A DNA stretch of 64,000 bases from Paraescarpia echinospica. Its lineage: Eukaryota > Annelida > Polychaeta > Sabellida > Siboglinidae. A program made the position numbers and the translations under genes. The DNA lies in contig CM034543.1 in the NCBI GenBank assembly GCA_020002185.1, positions 1,224,180-1,288,179 of the forward strand, read 5' to 3'. Shown piece by piece: positions 45,353-56,759 of this stretch (positions are counted from its first letter, which is position 1; every line of letters begins with the position of its first letter). The notes under the pieces were generated by a model, which was not told the DNA's origin, searched no databases, and saw nothing but the letters and a program-made list of their open reading frames with translations.

Positions 45353-46075
45353 CGAAATGATAGTAGCAGAATTCGTCAGGAATGTGAGCTAGAGTATGGA
45401 ACGTGACTGTCTGCCTTATGACGGCGGACACGTAACAACTACAGCGCCTCACTCTAGAGGTCGCCCCGGGTCATGCGCTCGCTCTCACCCAACCCTTCGA
45501 CAGATTAACTCGCTCCTATTAGAGAATCACGATCGCTGGTTGTTTGGAAGCGGCTCGCCGAGTTTAGGTGAAAGTGGACACCGACGCCTAATTGCCCGTC
45601 GACTATGATACGCGCTGCGGTCGAATGGTCAATCGGTTTCGACATGAAACCTAACAAGCCGTTAATCCATCGCCACGGGAGCTGGAGTGGGTGAAGCTTT
45701 CACGGGTGCGAGGCGGCCGGAACACGCCGGCTAGAACCACTTACGGACTAGAACACAAACACGTATGTGTTGTCACTGGAGGAGGGAGAAGTTCATTCGC
45801 TTTAATAGAAAGCAATAATTACGCGGCGATCAAAGCAAGAGGTGGACGTGAAGACAGAGGTGGAGTTGGCAATCAGAGCTCGACACTGTCTCACTCTCTG
45901 TCGCGCTCACTGCCCCTACGCAACGCGACGTTATCCGCTACTGTAACCTGTTTGTTTGTGAACGAGATAAGGCAACTTTTATGGCAACGAAGCTATACCG
46001 AGCGCCACAAACGAATTTGACTAACATCATCGCGGGCGGTCACACCCGGTGCTGGAAAACGATTGACAAACACCG
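45353..46075. other. GC-rich region upstream of the 367-codon frame
   Basis: No TATA box or other clear promoter element is recognised. The base composition is richer in GC and CpG than the transposon-filled DNA to the left, as in many 5' gene regions. Confidence 0.4.
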
Positions 46076-47179
46076 ATGAATTCGACGGATACCGAGAAAG
46101 CTCGAGAGACGGCGAATGATGAAGTAAAGATCGCGCTGTCGCTGCAAAAGACGACGCTAGAGTTTCCGGAAATAGAGAAGACGGGTGGATGTGATTCGGA
46201 GGGTGATGACGTATTTTTGCCTCTGCCGGAACCCCGCTCCCGGGCGGCGAGGAGGGCTCGCGACCGCTTCAGTGCAGCGGCGGCTACAGTGTTCACTCAG
46301 GTGATTGAGTCGCGGCAGAACGGAGCATCGCAAGACGCCCGGCTCACGAGGAACATGGCGTCACGTACGTGCAGTGACTCGGACGCACTGGTGCTTCCGT
46401 CCACGGCGCGCGATCGCGTATGTCGGTCGTTGTCTTACCAGAAGCGAGACGAGCGCAGGAGTGGCTACAGTTTTGCCTCCGTCGTTCGTCTGGCCTCCTT
46501 CCGATACCGCCATCTCGTGTCTATCGGGCGACTGGGCAGCATATCTCCCACGCGCAGCGGCACATCAACGTCTTCGTGCAAACCGAAAGTCGTCGTCGAC
46601 GAACCGATCGAACTTCCGGCTAAGCCTCGTTTCTGTGCGACGCTGTCACCAGAGGCGCAGTACGCAATGCTGAAGGGGTACGAGGATATCCTGCGTGAAA
46701 AACTGAGCAAAGTCGAGACGGGGTTGCTGCGGGTAAGAACCCCGCAGAAAAAGGTCGTATGTCTGCACCTGACAGAGGCCGAACGCCCTGGCGACGAGAT
46801 GCCGTCATCAACCGCCATTACTCCGAGCGATGTGACGTCAACAGAGCGAACTATACACAGAATCACGACACACGACGTCGAGCGCAGAATCGACGTAAAA
46901 CTGACTTCGGAGTGGCTACCGAGTCGCCCTGCCCGGCAAGCCTCGGGATCCGATCCCCAAACTCCGACGATTCCAAAACAGAAACAGCTGCGTCTGAGCT
47001 ACCGCTTCGAAAGGGCCATGGATCTCCTCGACGGCCTCAAGGCGGCACCACTATCGCCTATGACGTCATCAACCCCACGGCGGGGTGAGACAGCCGCGAC
47101 CCTCGACCCCGTCGACAATTACAACAAGTGGAGCAGGTCGTGGGTACGAGAGTTCAAACTCGAATACTCGTGTAACTAA
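46076..47179 (+). CDS. Candidate single-exon gene, unknown 367-residue protein
   Basis: The frame is open for 367 codons in GC-rich, CpG-rich DNA unlike its neighbours. The start ATG 46076 follows an in-frame TGA at 46064, and the start context is not strong. The protein is rich in Arg, Ser and Thr and has no signal peptide or membrane segment. Residues ~25-55 are acidic (GGCDSEGDDVF), followed by an Arg/Ala helix. A central segment, LSPEAQYAMLKGYEDILREKL (read in two parts, LSPEAQYAMLKGY and EDILREKL), looks like a conserved helical motif. The C-terminus is NYNKWSRSWVREFKLEY. I do not recognise the family. Overlapping frames are also open in places, as GC-rich DNA allows, but this one is much the longest. 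Confidence 0.6.
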   Translation: MNSTDTEKARETANDEVKIALSLQKTTLEFPEIEKTGGCDSEGDDVFLPLPEPRSRAARRARDRFSAAAATVFTQVIESRQNGASQDARLTRNMASRTCSDSDALVLPSTARDRVCRSLSYQKRDERRSGYSFASVVRLASFRYRHLVSIGRLGSISPTRSGTSTSSCKPKVVVDEPIELPAKPRFCATLSPEAQYAMLKGYEDILREKLSKVETGLLRVRTPQKKVVCLHLTEAERPGDEMPSSTAITPSDVTSTERTIHRITTHDVERRIDVKLTSEWLPSRPARQASGSDPQTPTIPKQKQLRLSYRFERAMDLLDGLKAAPLSPMTSSTPRRGETAATLDPVDNYNKWSRSWVREFKLEYSCN

Positions 47180-47234
47180 CTAAAATGGGGCTTGCTACGC
47201 CAAGAAGTGATGTAGTCATAAGGGGCCATCCATA

Positions 47235-47935
47235 TAAAGTTGTGACACGTTGTTGTGTAAACTTGACACGTTGTTACGTACGTGTGACATGTTGTTGTGT
47301 GCACATAATACGTTATTACGTTCACATTACATGCTAAAGTGTACACATGACACGTTGTTGTGTATACACGCGTTGTTGCGTACACGTGACACGTTGTTGT
47401 GTGTACATAACACGTTACTGTGTATACATGAGAAGTGGTTACGTATATGTGATATGTTTTTGTACACATGACACCTTGTTGTGTATACATGACATATTGC
47501 TGTGTACATACGATACGTTGTTGTGTACACCTGGCACGTTGTTGTGTACATATGACACGTTGTTGTATATACGTGACACGTTGTTGTGTACACATGACAC
47601 GTTGTTATCTACACATTATACGTTGTTGTCTACACATGACACATTGTTGTGTATACATGACACGTTGATGTGTACATATGGCACGTTGTTGTGTACACAT
47701 GACACGTTGTTGTGTACATACGGCACATTGTTGTACATACATGGCACATTGTTGTGTAGACATGGCACGTCGTTGTGTAAATTTGATACGTTGTTGCGTG
47801 TGACACCTTGTTGTGTGCACATAATACGTTGTTGCCTACGCATGGCACGTTGTTGTGTATACATGGCACGTTGTTGTATACACATGACGCATTGATGTGT
47901 ATACGTGAGTCTTTGTTGTGTGTACAGCAAACACG
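47235..47935. repeat. 21 bp minisatellite
   Basis: About 33 imperfect copies of GACACGTTGTTGTGTACACA plus T. The unit is a multiple of three, so frames remain open on both strands (for example 47347-47895, plus), but these are artefacts. It begins about 55 bases after the stop of the 367-codon frame, so it could be transcribed in its 3' UTR. Confidence 0.93.
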
Positions 47936-48410
47936 AAATATACATCTACCAAGCATGTTATAACGTCATACTGTGCGCTATATCACCAGTGTGTTTAGAG
48001 GCGACACCTACTGTTGGTAAGTAATGAAGTTGTTATTTGGATACGCAGTCTCGGACATGCTGTAGTTCTCATGGCAATTCACACAGCCTTTTTAAAAAAA
48101 TAGTCCTCCAACATCCGTCTCCCGCAGTCCCCCAACGAAACGGGAAAAATATAGTCCTCCTCCAACATCCCTCTCCCGCAGTCCCCCAACGAAACGGGAA
48201 AAACTAAAAAAATTCGAACTACCCAAATGCATCCGTTAACACGCTTACCAAATTCAACTCGTGAGATCAGGTAGAACCCACCCCCGTCCTGGTTATTAAT
48301 ACTGGCGTGTAGGAGCTATATTTAAAACAAGGCGGCTATTGTTTCCATTTACGCTCTCGCGTAATGCGTCAGTTACGAAACAACGGCACTTTTTGTAAGT
48401 GTAAGTCAGA
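47936..48410. other. Non-coding; short tandem duplication
   Basis: Around 48101-48203 a ~55-base text (TAGTCCTCCAACATCC, CTCCCGCAGTCCCCCAACGA) is present twice in tandem. No gene is seen. Confidence 0.6.
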
Positions 48411-48618
48411 GTCTGGAGCAGTAGTCGAGCGGTTAGAATGTCGGATTGTCGATCGGGGTTGGAATCCTGGTGCCGAGCGGTCGGTGATTGGTATCGGCCA
48501 CCGTGTCGAAACTTGGGCAATTTCTTTCACCCTACGTTACCGGTGTCTTTCGAAAGAGATGCTATAAGCCGTTGGCTCCTTCTATGTATCTGGTGTCCAA
48601 GCAAAACATGGGAAATGG
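48411..48618 (+). mobile_element. tRNA-derived SINE
   Basis: Box A TAGTCGAGCGG (48422-48432) fits the RNA polymerase III consensus. GGTTGGAATCC (48457-48467) fits box B with one mismatch, and the spacing is tRNA-like. The sequence does not fold into a full cloverleaf. The body after the head (TTGGGCAATTTCTTTCACCC, then CGTTGGCTCCTT) resembles bodies common in marine invertebrate SINEs, from memory. The 3' end is uncertain. Confidence 0.6.
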
Positions 48619-50570
48619 AAAACAACATTGCGTTTTTTCACCGAGCTGGGATATCATTCTCTAATCTCGCAATACCAACACTATCTTCGACATGTTGAAG
48701 TTGGTTGGTCAATTGGAATACTAAGATCGAGTAACCTATTTATGCATTAATTAGTACTTCACATCAAGTTGAACTGTGACATGACGCCACAACGTCACAT
48801 TCAATGCAATGAATTAGTAACTAACATGCATGTTAATGATAATAAATAAATACAATACATTTGATGCTCGTTTCAGACGATCAGCTCACAACCAAACTTG
48901 TATTCTCACATCAAACTAGCACTCCCAATAAACATACGTGAGATAGACACCTTGTAAAAGGACCATATAAATCATTACATAAAGATGGTGGCTCTTATGA
49001 TAGCGACAGTTGTGTCACCGACCCCGATTGAATAAGCGATATGATTACATTCTATGGTACATCAATACCATAATAGGTGTACATGCGTTTGTATGTATTT
49101 TCTTAGAGTATGTTCAACATACAATGACATTAAATTATACGAATGCCTGTATAATGTACAAGATTAAGTGATGTTCAGACAAATCAACGAATTGTGTACC
49201 GACATAGGGTCAAATAAACGTTATGTTATGTTAAACGTTATGTTGTGTTACATGCATAGCAACACGTCAATGAGAGGCTTACGTAGACACAGATTAGCGT
49301 AGCTGGGTACACGTGCCTGTTTATTTTGTTATTAAATGTAAACCTAATTGAACCTAAGATAACTTGTTGCACGTAACGTGTATGTGTGTGTGTGAAATAA
49401 ATAATTATGTGTCCACTGTGTCAATATGTGTTCACTTTCGCACAGACGCAAGCCAGCGTCGTCGCATTGACATATTTACGTTACGAGATTATGAAGCAAT
49501 AAACCACTGCGTCGGCTAGACCATAGCACAGGATATCCAACCTAAATAGTTATTGAACCTTTTTAAAGAAGGGTTTCACGGACCTGTTTGTATCTTTCAA
49601 TGCGATACACAACGGAAAGAAAGACCAACGACGTGTTACTTCCTTTAGAAGTATTGCTGGAATGTCTCGTGTGTGTTTGTGTGCGCGAATATGTAACACA
49701 CCTACATTAAAACAACCAGCAAAAATGCCTGTCACCTGACGGGATGCCCTGGCAGATGACAGTCGTGATAGTGGTATTTACAAAATACACAACATCGTTA
49801 CATAAACACCATACAATAATATTCGTATTGCTATGCTATTAATTGGAATGAGGATATATATAAGCATTATTGTGTCCGTGTCTACTCCATGTTACCAAGT
49901 CCATGACGCAGGGGTCGTTTTCCTGACGTATTTGCCGCGCGCGCGTTGTTCTAGCGATTATTACTTTACGTTTTACGTATTACCCTCAAATTACGTTTCA
50001 ACTGATTTCACCCATATAAGGTGATAATCTTGACAAATATGGGGTATTTAAAAAAAAATATAGGTCTTACGTCCTATTCTAGTGGTCGTAGATGAATTCC
50101 TAACAAGTTTGGTGCTCTAGGTTAAAGCCGTCTAAGAGGAACACCTCAACCTAACCGCATACATACGCTAACTCGATCACAAGTATATACCGCCGTCTGG
50201 CATTCCCAAAACCCTTCGTTTCAAATCACATCAGCTGTTTACACTGGATTTAAAACAAGATTTATTTTAATTTAAATCGTGACGGACGTATTTTGTACGT
50301 GCTTGTGACTCGGCAGTTTGCATAACGACATTCGAAAGTGCACTGCATTCCGTTAAAGCTGCTACGTACGATGCCACGCACGAATTCCCCTCCTCTTTCA
50401 GGCACGCACCGGTCAAAGCGCACACACCGCACCTCTGTCACCTTCCAACTTATAAATTTTTCTAAAAAGTCCACGCACTACACGGAATCTGTAATGTCCT
50501 GACTTTCGAGGCATTACACCTACACACCTATGCACATACACACATGCCTACACGCTAGCGCCTACAGGGG
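48619..50570. other. Non-coding spacer, ~2 kb
   Basis: AT-rich DNA without recognisable gene, exon or organised repeat. Confidence 0.5.
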
Positions 50571-50990
50571 TCAGCCCACTGTTGGTTTTTCCATAGGCGA
50601 CCATGTTAACGTTTTGTCTGATTATAAGAAAACGTGACCTATAAAATGTCTTAAACTTCTCACCTGTTATTATCATCATCTCATTGATATGCCGATAGAT
50701 TTTAACATAAATTGCATACTTCCAGCTCTCGTAAAATGCCTGTATGTACGACACCCGTCAATATTTACAAATGCCGGCAAGAATTACTCCGCAAGCAGGT
50801 CACACATGCAAATTGCTGCCAAATATCCTTCCGCTTATTCAAATCATCTAGAAATCCACCATTTTACAGTCAACACCTTCTATAATCACACATGAAAATC
50901 TCCCTACTCAAATGCACTTATGTCACAGCATGTGAATTTTGTAAAAAAATCATTTCTAAAAAATACACGCAAGTTTGGAGAAAACGCAAG
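50571..50990. mobile_element. MITE-like copy 1
   Basis: Begins GGGGTCAGCCCACTGTTGG and contains TTTTCCATAGGCGACCATG. It matches 51894-52290 closely over ~390 bases. The 3' end differs from the second copy and no terminal repeat is seen there. The word shared with the 6600-7055 family suggests a distant relation. Confidence 0.65.
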
Positions 50991-51893
50991 TTTGGAGAAA
51001 AATGTTGAAACTAACACATTTGATAGGTTCTCCTATCTCATACACTGAGTGGTATTTTTTTGTAATCCATCCACGTGTTTGTTTTTTATACACATTTCAA
51101 AGGAGCCACCCTACTTGACAGGGCTCCGTGTGAATAAGCATTTCACTGTCAGACAATTTATAATCTAGCACAACATTCTCAGGTGGCACGTATGAACTCC
51201 TACAACAGTTTTCCAGAAAGTCCAATATGTGTTTTATAAGAATATTCAATACAGCGAGTTGTTATATGTTACATTCAAATTTATATTGATTTTATGACCT
51301 TGTGCCCTATTTACAAAGGTAAATATCAACAAAAAGTCACCTTAGGATGTGAATTCTCAAAAGGCCAGACGTCTTATGCAATTCAATTGCATAATATTAC
51401 ACAGCCTAATTAGCAGACATTCGGAAAACAATGCCATTTGCTTGATTGGTCAGAAGGTCCTGCCAGTACAGGTAGACAGTATCTGATAACAGTCTCGGGC
51501 TACAGCCAACTCCAGCTAGTCACTGTTGTCAGGCTTCATTAAGGTCAATGACAAGATCTTCATGTGTGTTTAACTAGCAGAAGTAAACAAAAAAGATTGA
51601 TGGATCACCCTACTGCAATGTCATTGGTTCATTTTCATACAGATTTGCAAATTGAGGCTTAACTAGTAGCATACACACCCACCCCCCTTATAAGATGTGT
51701 TCCGACACTGTGATTTGGACTTGCAGACTGATGAGAAGTCTGTAATATCCAAAAACGGTTTGTCCCGTTCAACTGTTGTTTTGCCATACATATATTATCA
51801 GTGATTGTTTCAAGATATTTGAAGTAAAATGCGTCCTCCATGATTGTGCAATGACAATAGCATGCTTCCTTTGCCAGGGTCTTTATTGGGGTC
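50991..51893. other. Non-coding spacer between the two copies
   Basis: Nothing recognised. Confidence 0.45.
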
Positions 51894-52337
51894 AGCCCAC
51901 TGTTGGTTTTCCCATAGGCGACCATGTTAACGTTTTGTCTGATTATAAGAAAACGTGACCTATAAAATATCTTCAACTTCTCACCTGCTGTTATCATCAT
52001 CGCATTGACATGCCGATAGATTTTAACACAAATTGCATACTTCCAGCTCTCGTAAAATGCCTGTACGTGTGACACCCGTCAATATTTATAAATGCCAGCA
52101 AGAATTACTCCGCAAACAGGTCACACAGGCAAATTGCTGCCAAATATCCTTTCGCTTATTCAAATCATCTAGAAATCCACCATTTTATAGTCAACACCTT
52201 CTACAGTCACACATGAAAATCTCCCTACTCAAATGCACTTATGTCACAGCATGTGAATTTTGTAAAAAATCATTTCTCAAAAATACACTGCATTTTTCTT
52301 CGTGTGCAACGGACAGGAAGTCTAACTTGAACATGAC
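51894..52337. mobile_element. MITE-like copy 2, TIR GGGGTCA
   Basis: Begins GGGGTCAGCCCACTGTTGG and ends GAACATGACCCC, a short inverted terminus. Its body matches copy 1 in the same orientation. TACA follows its right end, and TACA also precedes the left end of copy 1. The 1.77 kb between the outer ends could therefore have moved as one unit. Confidence 0.65.
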
Positions 52338-52583
52338 CCCTACACATGCACACACGCACGCGCCTACTGTTACAATGTCCGAGATTTAGGCACATTAAGC
52401 AGTAAGGTTTTGGGAGAGAGTAGTGATTGATCCCAAGCCCACCGTTGATTCTCACCTAGTTGGACGATTCCAAGTTTGGCCACAACATAACTAAACCTTG
52501 GAGAAATACACAAGAACACCACAACGTGGTCTATGTGATACATCATTTAATATTCTTGCATACATGGAGCTAGAGAACTAACT

Positions 52584-52677
52584 GTCGCCGACGGGCGACA
52601 GACGTTTACATGTTATTGTCACCGACGGGCGACAGACGTTTATATGTTATTGTCACCGACGGGCGACAGACGACACC
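52584..52677. repeat. 34 bp tandem repeat with hairpin unit
   Basis: Two and a half to three units (starts 52584, 52618, 52652). Each contains GTCGCCGACGGGCGAC or GTCACCGACGGGCGAC, a short stem around GACG. Confidence 0.9.
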
Positions 52678-52770
52678 GGGATGTGGTCGACAGGTTCACA
52701 ATGGCCAGGTCTACTTGTAGACACTATGCAGAAAGAAATGGCTTTTTATAAAGACAAGTAACAACGTAAC

Positions 52771-52872
52771 CGGTGCATCATTTAGTATATTTACGTTGTA
52801 CTTGATTCACTTATACAACCGGTGCGTCATTTAGTATATCTACATTACACTTGATTCACTTACGTGTGTAAA
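52771..52872. repeat. ~51 bp tandem duplication
   Basis: CCGGTGCATCATTTAGTATA followed by TTGATTCACTTA occurs twice in tandem. Confidence 0.85.
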
Positions 52873-53960
52873 AAAGCATTAATGGTAATAGTCACAGACA
52901 ATGGTAACTCATAACTCTTTTAGCCAAACACGAGTCAGGTTTTTGTTCTTCTTAAATAACATTCGCAGTAAATTCAATAAAAGAATGCACACAATTGCTA
53001 AATCATTTAAAAAAATGTGTTGTCGATACAGATAGATCGGGTAACAAGTAACAATGTGAACAGCCAGATGTGTATAGTAAAGAATTGACGTCCTTTCAAA
53101 CCTTCACAAACGCACTAGCTGATCACATTGGTCACTAAATAACTGTAAAAGAATGAACAAAGAAATTTACTTGTGCATGCAGTTTTCACCCGTGTCATCA
53201 AATGTCAACGTTTGGCGACCGAAATTGCCAAAAATAGCACAATTTAAAAATCAGGTGCATTCGGCAGCAACATAATGTACCATATCATTGCTACATAAAT
53301 ATACACCTGCATAACCAATTTACAATTTGGTGTAGTAGTTTAAAATGACGCGCACGCACGTCGCGTCGTCGTACCAAAGACGCTATGTTGTCCAGCAACA
53401 ACCACAAGTCAATAAATAATATTGCAAAGATGAGATAAAATGACGACTACATACACAAGAAATATTAAAACTACCCGACATATGACATTTCTGTATGAAA
53501 TGTGCAACAGACCATTAATTACGTTCAACTTGCAATCACTTTCATTAATAATTACTGTAATTTGCTGTTTAATTGTTTCCCTAATTCTACTACTACCAGA
53601 CTGCTGATTACCACGCACTCCCGGTAACCTCATAAGTAGCCTTCGTTTCAAATGCATTCAAGGAATTATGTAAATGCACAAAATTAGCAGCTAAGTTAGT
53701 TTAACAGCAAAGTGGTACCCACAATGCAGGAGTAATTAAATTGTGATGTCACATGATCAGGTGCTATGTGCAGTGCTTTGATGGTGTCACGGATCATATG
53801 TCCTGTACAAGGGTCAGCAGATCTCAGTAAATGATTTGTCTTTTGGAAACCTTTGACAACTTTACTCACATAATATATCTACCCTGGGTATGCCCATGAT
53901 ATATATATATATTAATAATCTTAACTGGTAATTAGAAACATCAATATTGACATCTGACAA
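52873..53960. other. Non-coding spacer
   Basis: No feature recognised. It may be the distal 3' region of the gene whose last exon is at 54703-54835. Confidence 0.4.
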
Positions 53961-53964
53961 CCAT

Positions 53965-54530
53965 AGTGACATGTGACATCTGCAGTCACTGTCTCAAGTG
54001 ACATATATACTCGGTGTCTCAAGTGACATCTGCAGTTACTGTCTCAAGTGACATCTATGCTCAGTGTCTCAAGTGACATATGACATCTACACTCAGTGTC
54101 TCAAGTGACATATATATTCAGTGTCTGAAGTGACATATGACATCTACACTCAATGTATCAAGTGACATCTACACTCACTGTCTCAAGTGACATCTACATT
54201 CACTGTCTCAAGTGACATCTACACTCACTGTCTCAAGTGACATCTACACTCACTGTCTCAAGTGACATCTACTCTCAGTGTATCAAGTGACATCTACACT
54301 CACTGTCTCAAGTGACATGTGACATATACACTCACTGTCTCAAGTGACATCTACATTCATTGTCTCAAGTGACATCTACACTCACTGTCTCAAGTGACAT
54401 CTACACTCACTGTCTCAAGTGACATGTGACATCTACATTCATTGTCTCAAGTGACATCTACACTCACTGTCTCAAGTGACATCTACACTCACTGTCTCAA
54501 GTGACATCTACAATCACTGTCATTCACTCT
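53965..54530. repeat. 25 bp minisatellite
   Basis: About 22 copies of GTGACATCTACACTCACTGT plus CTCAA, with scattered 8-10 base insertions of GACATATGACAT type. On the minus strand it lies just downstream of the terminal exon at 54703 and could be in its 3' UTR. Confidence 0.93.
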
Positions 54531-54702
54531 CTGATATCAATGTGTCACTGTGACTAGATATTTCCATGTCACTAAGACGTGACGCTGCCGTCAGTGTGTC
54601 AATAAGACAGGACATTGCTGTCAGTGTGTTAGTATGTGTCACTATCACTGGACGTTGCCGTACATGTGTGTCACTATGTCACTACATGTGTATCACTGTG
54701 CA

Positions 54703-54835
54703 CTATGACTGGACATTGCCGTAGGTCCCGTTTGGCGGGCGGTAGAGTCTTGGCATAGACAGCAGCTGGAGACTGTTGAACGCATACTTGCGGGACCCCG
54801 TGTTCTTCTGAGCGTTCTCTCGTCTCACGCCCTCG
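54703..54835 (-). CDS. Terminal coding exon of an unknown gene
   Basis: On the minus strand a 3' splice site TCTGTTACAG ends at 54836. It is followed by 133 bases open to TAG at 54703-54705. The exon enters in phase 2 and encodes 43 residues beginning [17 protein letters not shown], then [14 protein letters not shown] and [12 protein letters not shown] at the C-terminus. The composition (hydrophilic, with a Pro-Tyr-Asn-Gly segment ending near the stop) and clean GC-rich codons in AT-rich DNA support a real exon. TYGNV could be a phosphotyrosine-type tail, but I do not recognise the protein. Upstream exons would lie at higher coordinates, beyond 54.9 kb and probably in or past the gap. Confidence 0.6.
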
Positions 54836-55089
54836 CTGTAACAGACCAATCACAGTATGCCTCAGGGGTCATGTGACACCATCATCAACATGACTGTATT
54901 CTAGTATCGATAAGGGATCATTTAAGAACATCGATATCCAATATCAGACAAATTACTTTTGTTTGGGGGGAGGGGAGTCTGAGGTAGTTTTGTTTGGCAT
55001 CATGTATCAATATTTTACGCTTCTGACTGAGACTGTAAATATATTGGTATCATCATATCCACGTTTCTATACTTTGGTCTGAGGAGAGG

Positions 55090-56089
55090 NNNNNNNNNNN
55101 NNNNNNNNNNNNNNNNNNNNNNNNNNNNNNNNNNNNNNNNNNNNNNNNNNNNNNNNNNNNNNNNNNNNNNNNNNNNNNNNNNNNNNNNNNNNNNNNNNNN
55201 NNNNNNNNNNNNNNNNNNNNNNNNNNNNNNNNNNNNNNNNNNNNNNNNNNNNNNNNNNNNNNNNNNNNNNNNNNNNNNNNNNNNNNNNNNNNNNNNNNNN
55301 NNNNNNNNNNNNNNNNNNNNNNNNNNNNNNNNNNNNNNNNNNNNNNNNNNNNNNNNNNNNNNNNNNNNNNNNNNNNNNNNNNNNNNNNNNNNNNNNNNNN
55401 NNNNNNNNNNNNNNNNNNNNNNNNNNNNNNNNNNNNNNNNNNNNNNNNNNNNNNNNNNNNNNNNNNNNNNNNNNNNNNNNNNNNNNNNNNNNNNNNNNNN
55501 NNNNNNNNNNNNNNNNNNNNNNNNNNNNNNNNNNNNNNNNNNNNNNNNNNNNNNNNNNNNNNNNNNNNNNNNNNNNNNNNNNNNNNNNNNNNNNNNNNNN
55601 NNNNNNNNNNNNNNNNNNNNNNNNNNNNNNNNNNNNNNNNNNNNNNNNNNNNNNNNNNNNNNNNNNNNNNNNNNNNNNNNNNNNNNNNNNNNNNNNNNNN
55701 NNNNNNNNNNNNNNNNNNNNNNNNNNNNNNNNNNNNNNNNNNNNNNNNNNNNNNNNNNNNNNNNNNNNNNNNNNNNNNNNNNNNNNNNNNNNNNNNNNNN
55801 NNNNNNNNNNNNNNNNNNNNNNNNNNNNNNNNNNNNNNNNNNNNNNNNNNNNNNNNNNNNNNNNNNNNNNNNNNNNNNNNNNNNNNNNNNNNNNNNNNNN
55901 NNNNNNNNNNNNNNNNNNNNNNNNNNNNNNNNNNNNNNNNNNNNNNNNNNNNNNNNNNNNNNNNNNNNNNNNNNNNNNNNNNNNNNNNNNNNNNNNNNNN
56001 NNNNNNNNNNNNNNNNNNNNNNNNNNNNNNNNNNNNNNNNNNNNNNNNNNNNNNNNNNNNNNNNNNNNNNNNNNNNNNNNNNNNNNNNN
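55090..56089. other. Assembly gap, exactly 1000 N
   Basis: A nominal-size gap that ends directly in a long CA-type microsatellite, a common reason for a contig break. Confidence 0.98.
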
Positions 56090-56104
56090 ACACACAGACA
56101 CACA

Positions 56105-56140
<36 letters not shown>

Positions 56141-56196
56141 TATACACACAGGCACAGACACACACACACACGCACACAACCACACACGCACGCATA

Positions 56197-56238
<42 letters not shown>

Positions 56239-56680
56239 ACACACGCACACAAGCACACACGCACACACACACCCACAAACACATGCGCCCACACATACAC
56301 GCGCACACACGCACGCTCGCACGCAGAGACACACACAGACACACAGACACACAGACACACAGACACACAGACACACAGACACACAGACACACAGACACAC
56401 AGACACACAGACACACAGACAGACACACACACACACACGCACACACACGCACACAACCACACACGCACACACACACACACAAACACATGCGCCCACACAT
56501 ACACGCGCACGCACGCACGCTCGCACGCAGACACACACACACACAGACACACATATACATAGACACACAGACAAACAGACACACAGACACACAGACACAC
56601 TGACACACACACGCGCCCGCGCGCGCACACAACCACACACACACACTCACACACACACACACATACACACACAGTGACAA
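56090..56680. repeat. (CA)n / (CACACAGA)n microsatellite
   Basis: Long CA-type array with an 8-base (CACACAGA) section at ~56330-56425 and a longer repeated text (CACATGCGCCCACACATACA) at 56279 and 56484, about 205 bases apart. Frames through it and the gap are artefacts. Confidence 0.95.
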
Positions 56681-56759
56681 TGACACCTTTAAACTACCTC
56701 AGTGAGATACTAAAATTCTGCCAGCTATAAGCCGATTCACAGAGGCCTTTGTGTGGCGT

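Noticed and set aside
48422..48467. tRNA gene
   Set aside because: The polymerase III boxes are present, but no cloverleaf with acceptor and anticodon stems can be drawn; a SINE head fits better.
55015..56686. Long minus-strand frames across the gap and the CA microsatellite
   Set aside because: They consist of unknown residues over N and Cys-Val repeats from (CA)n.
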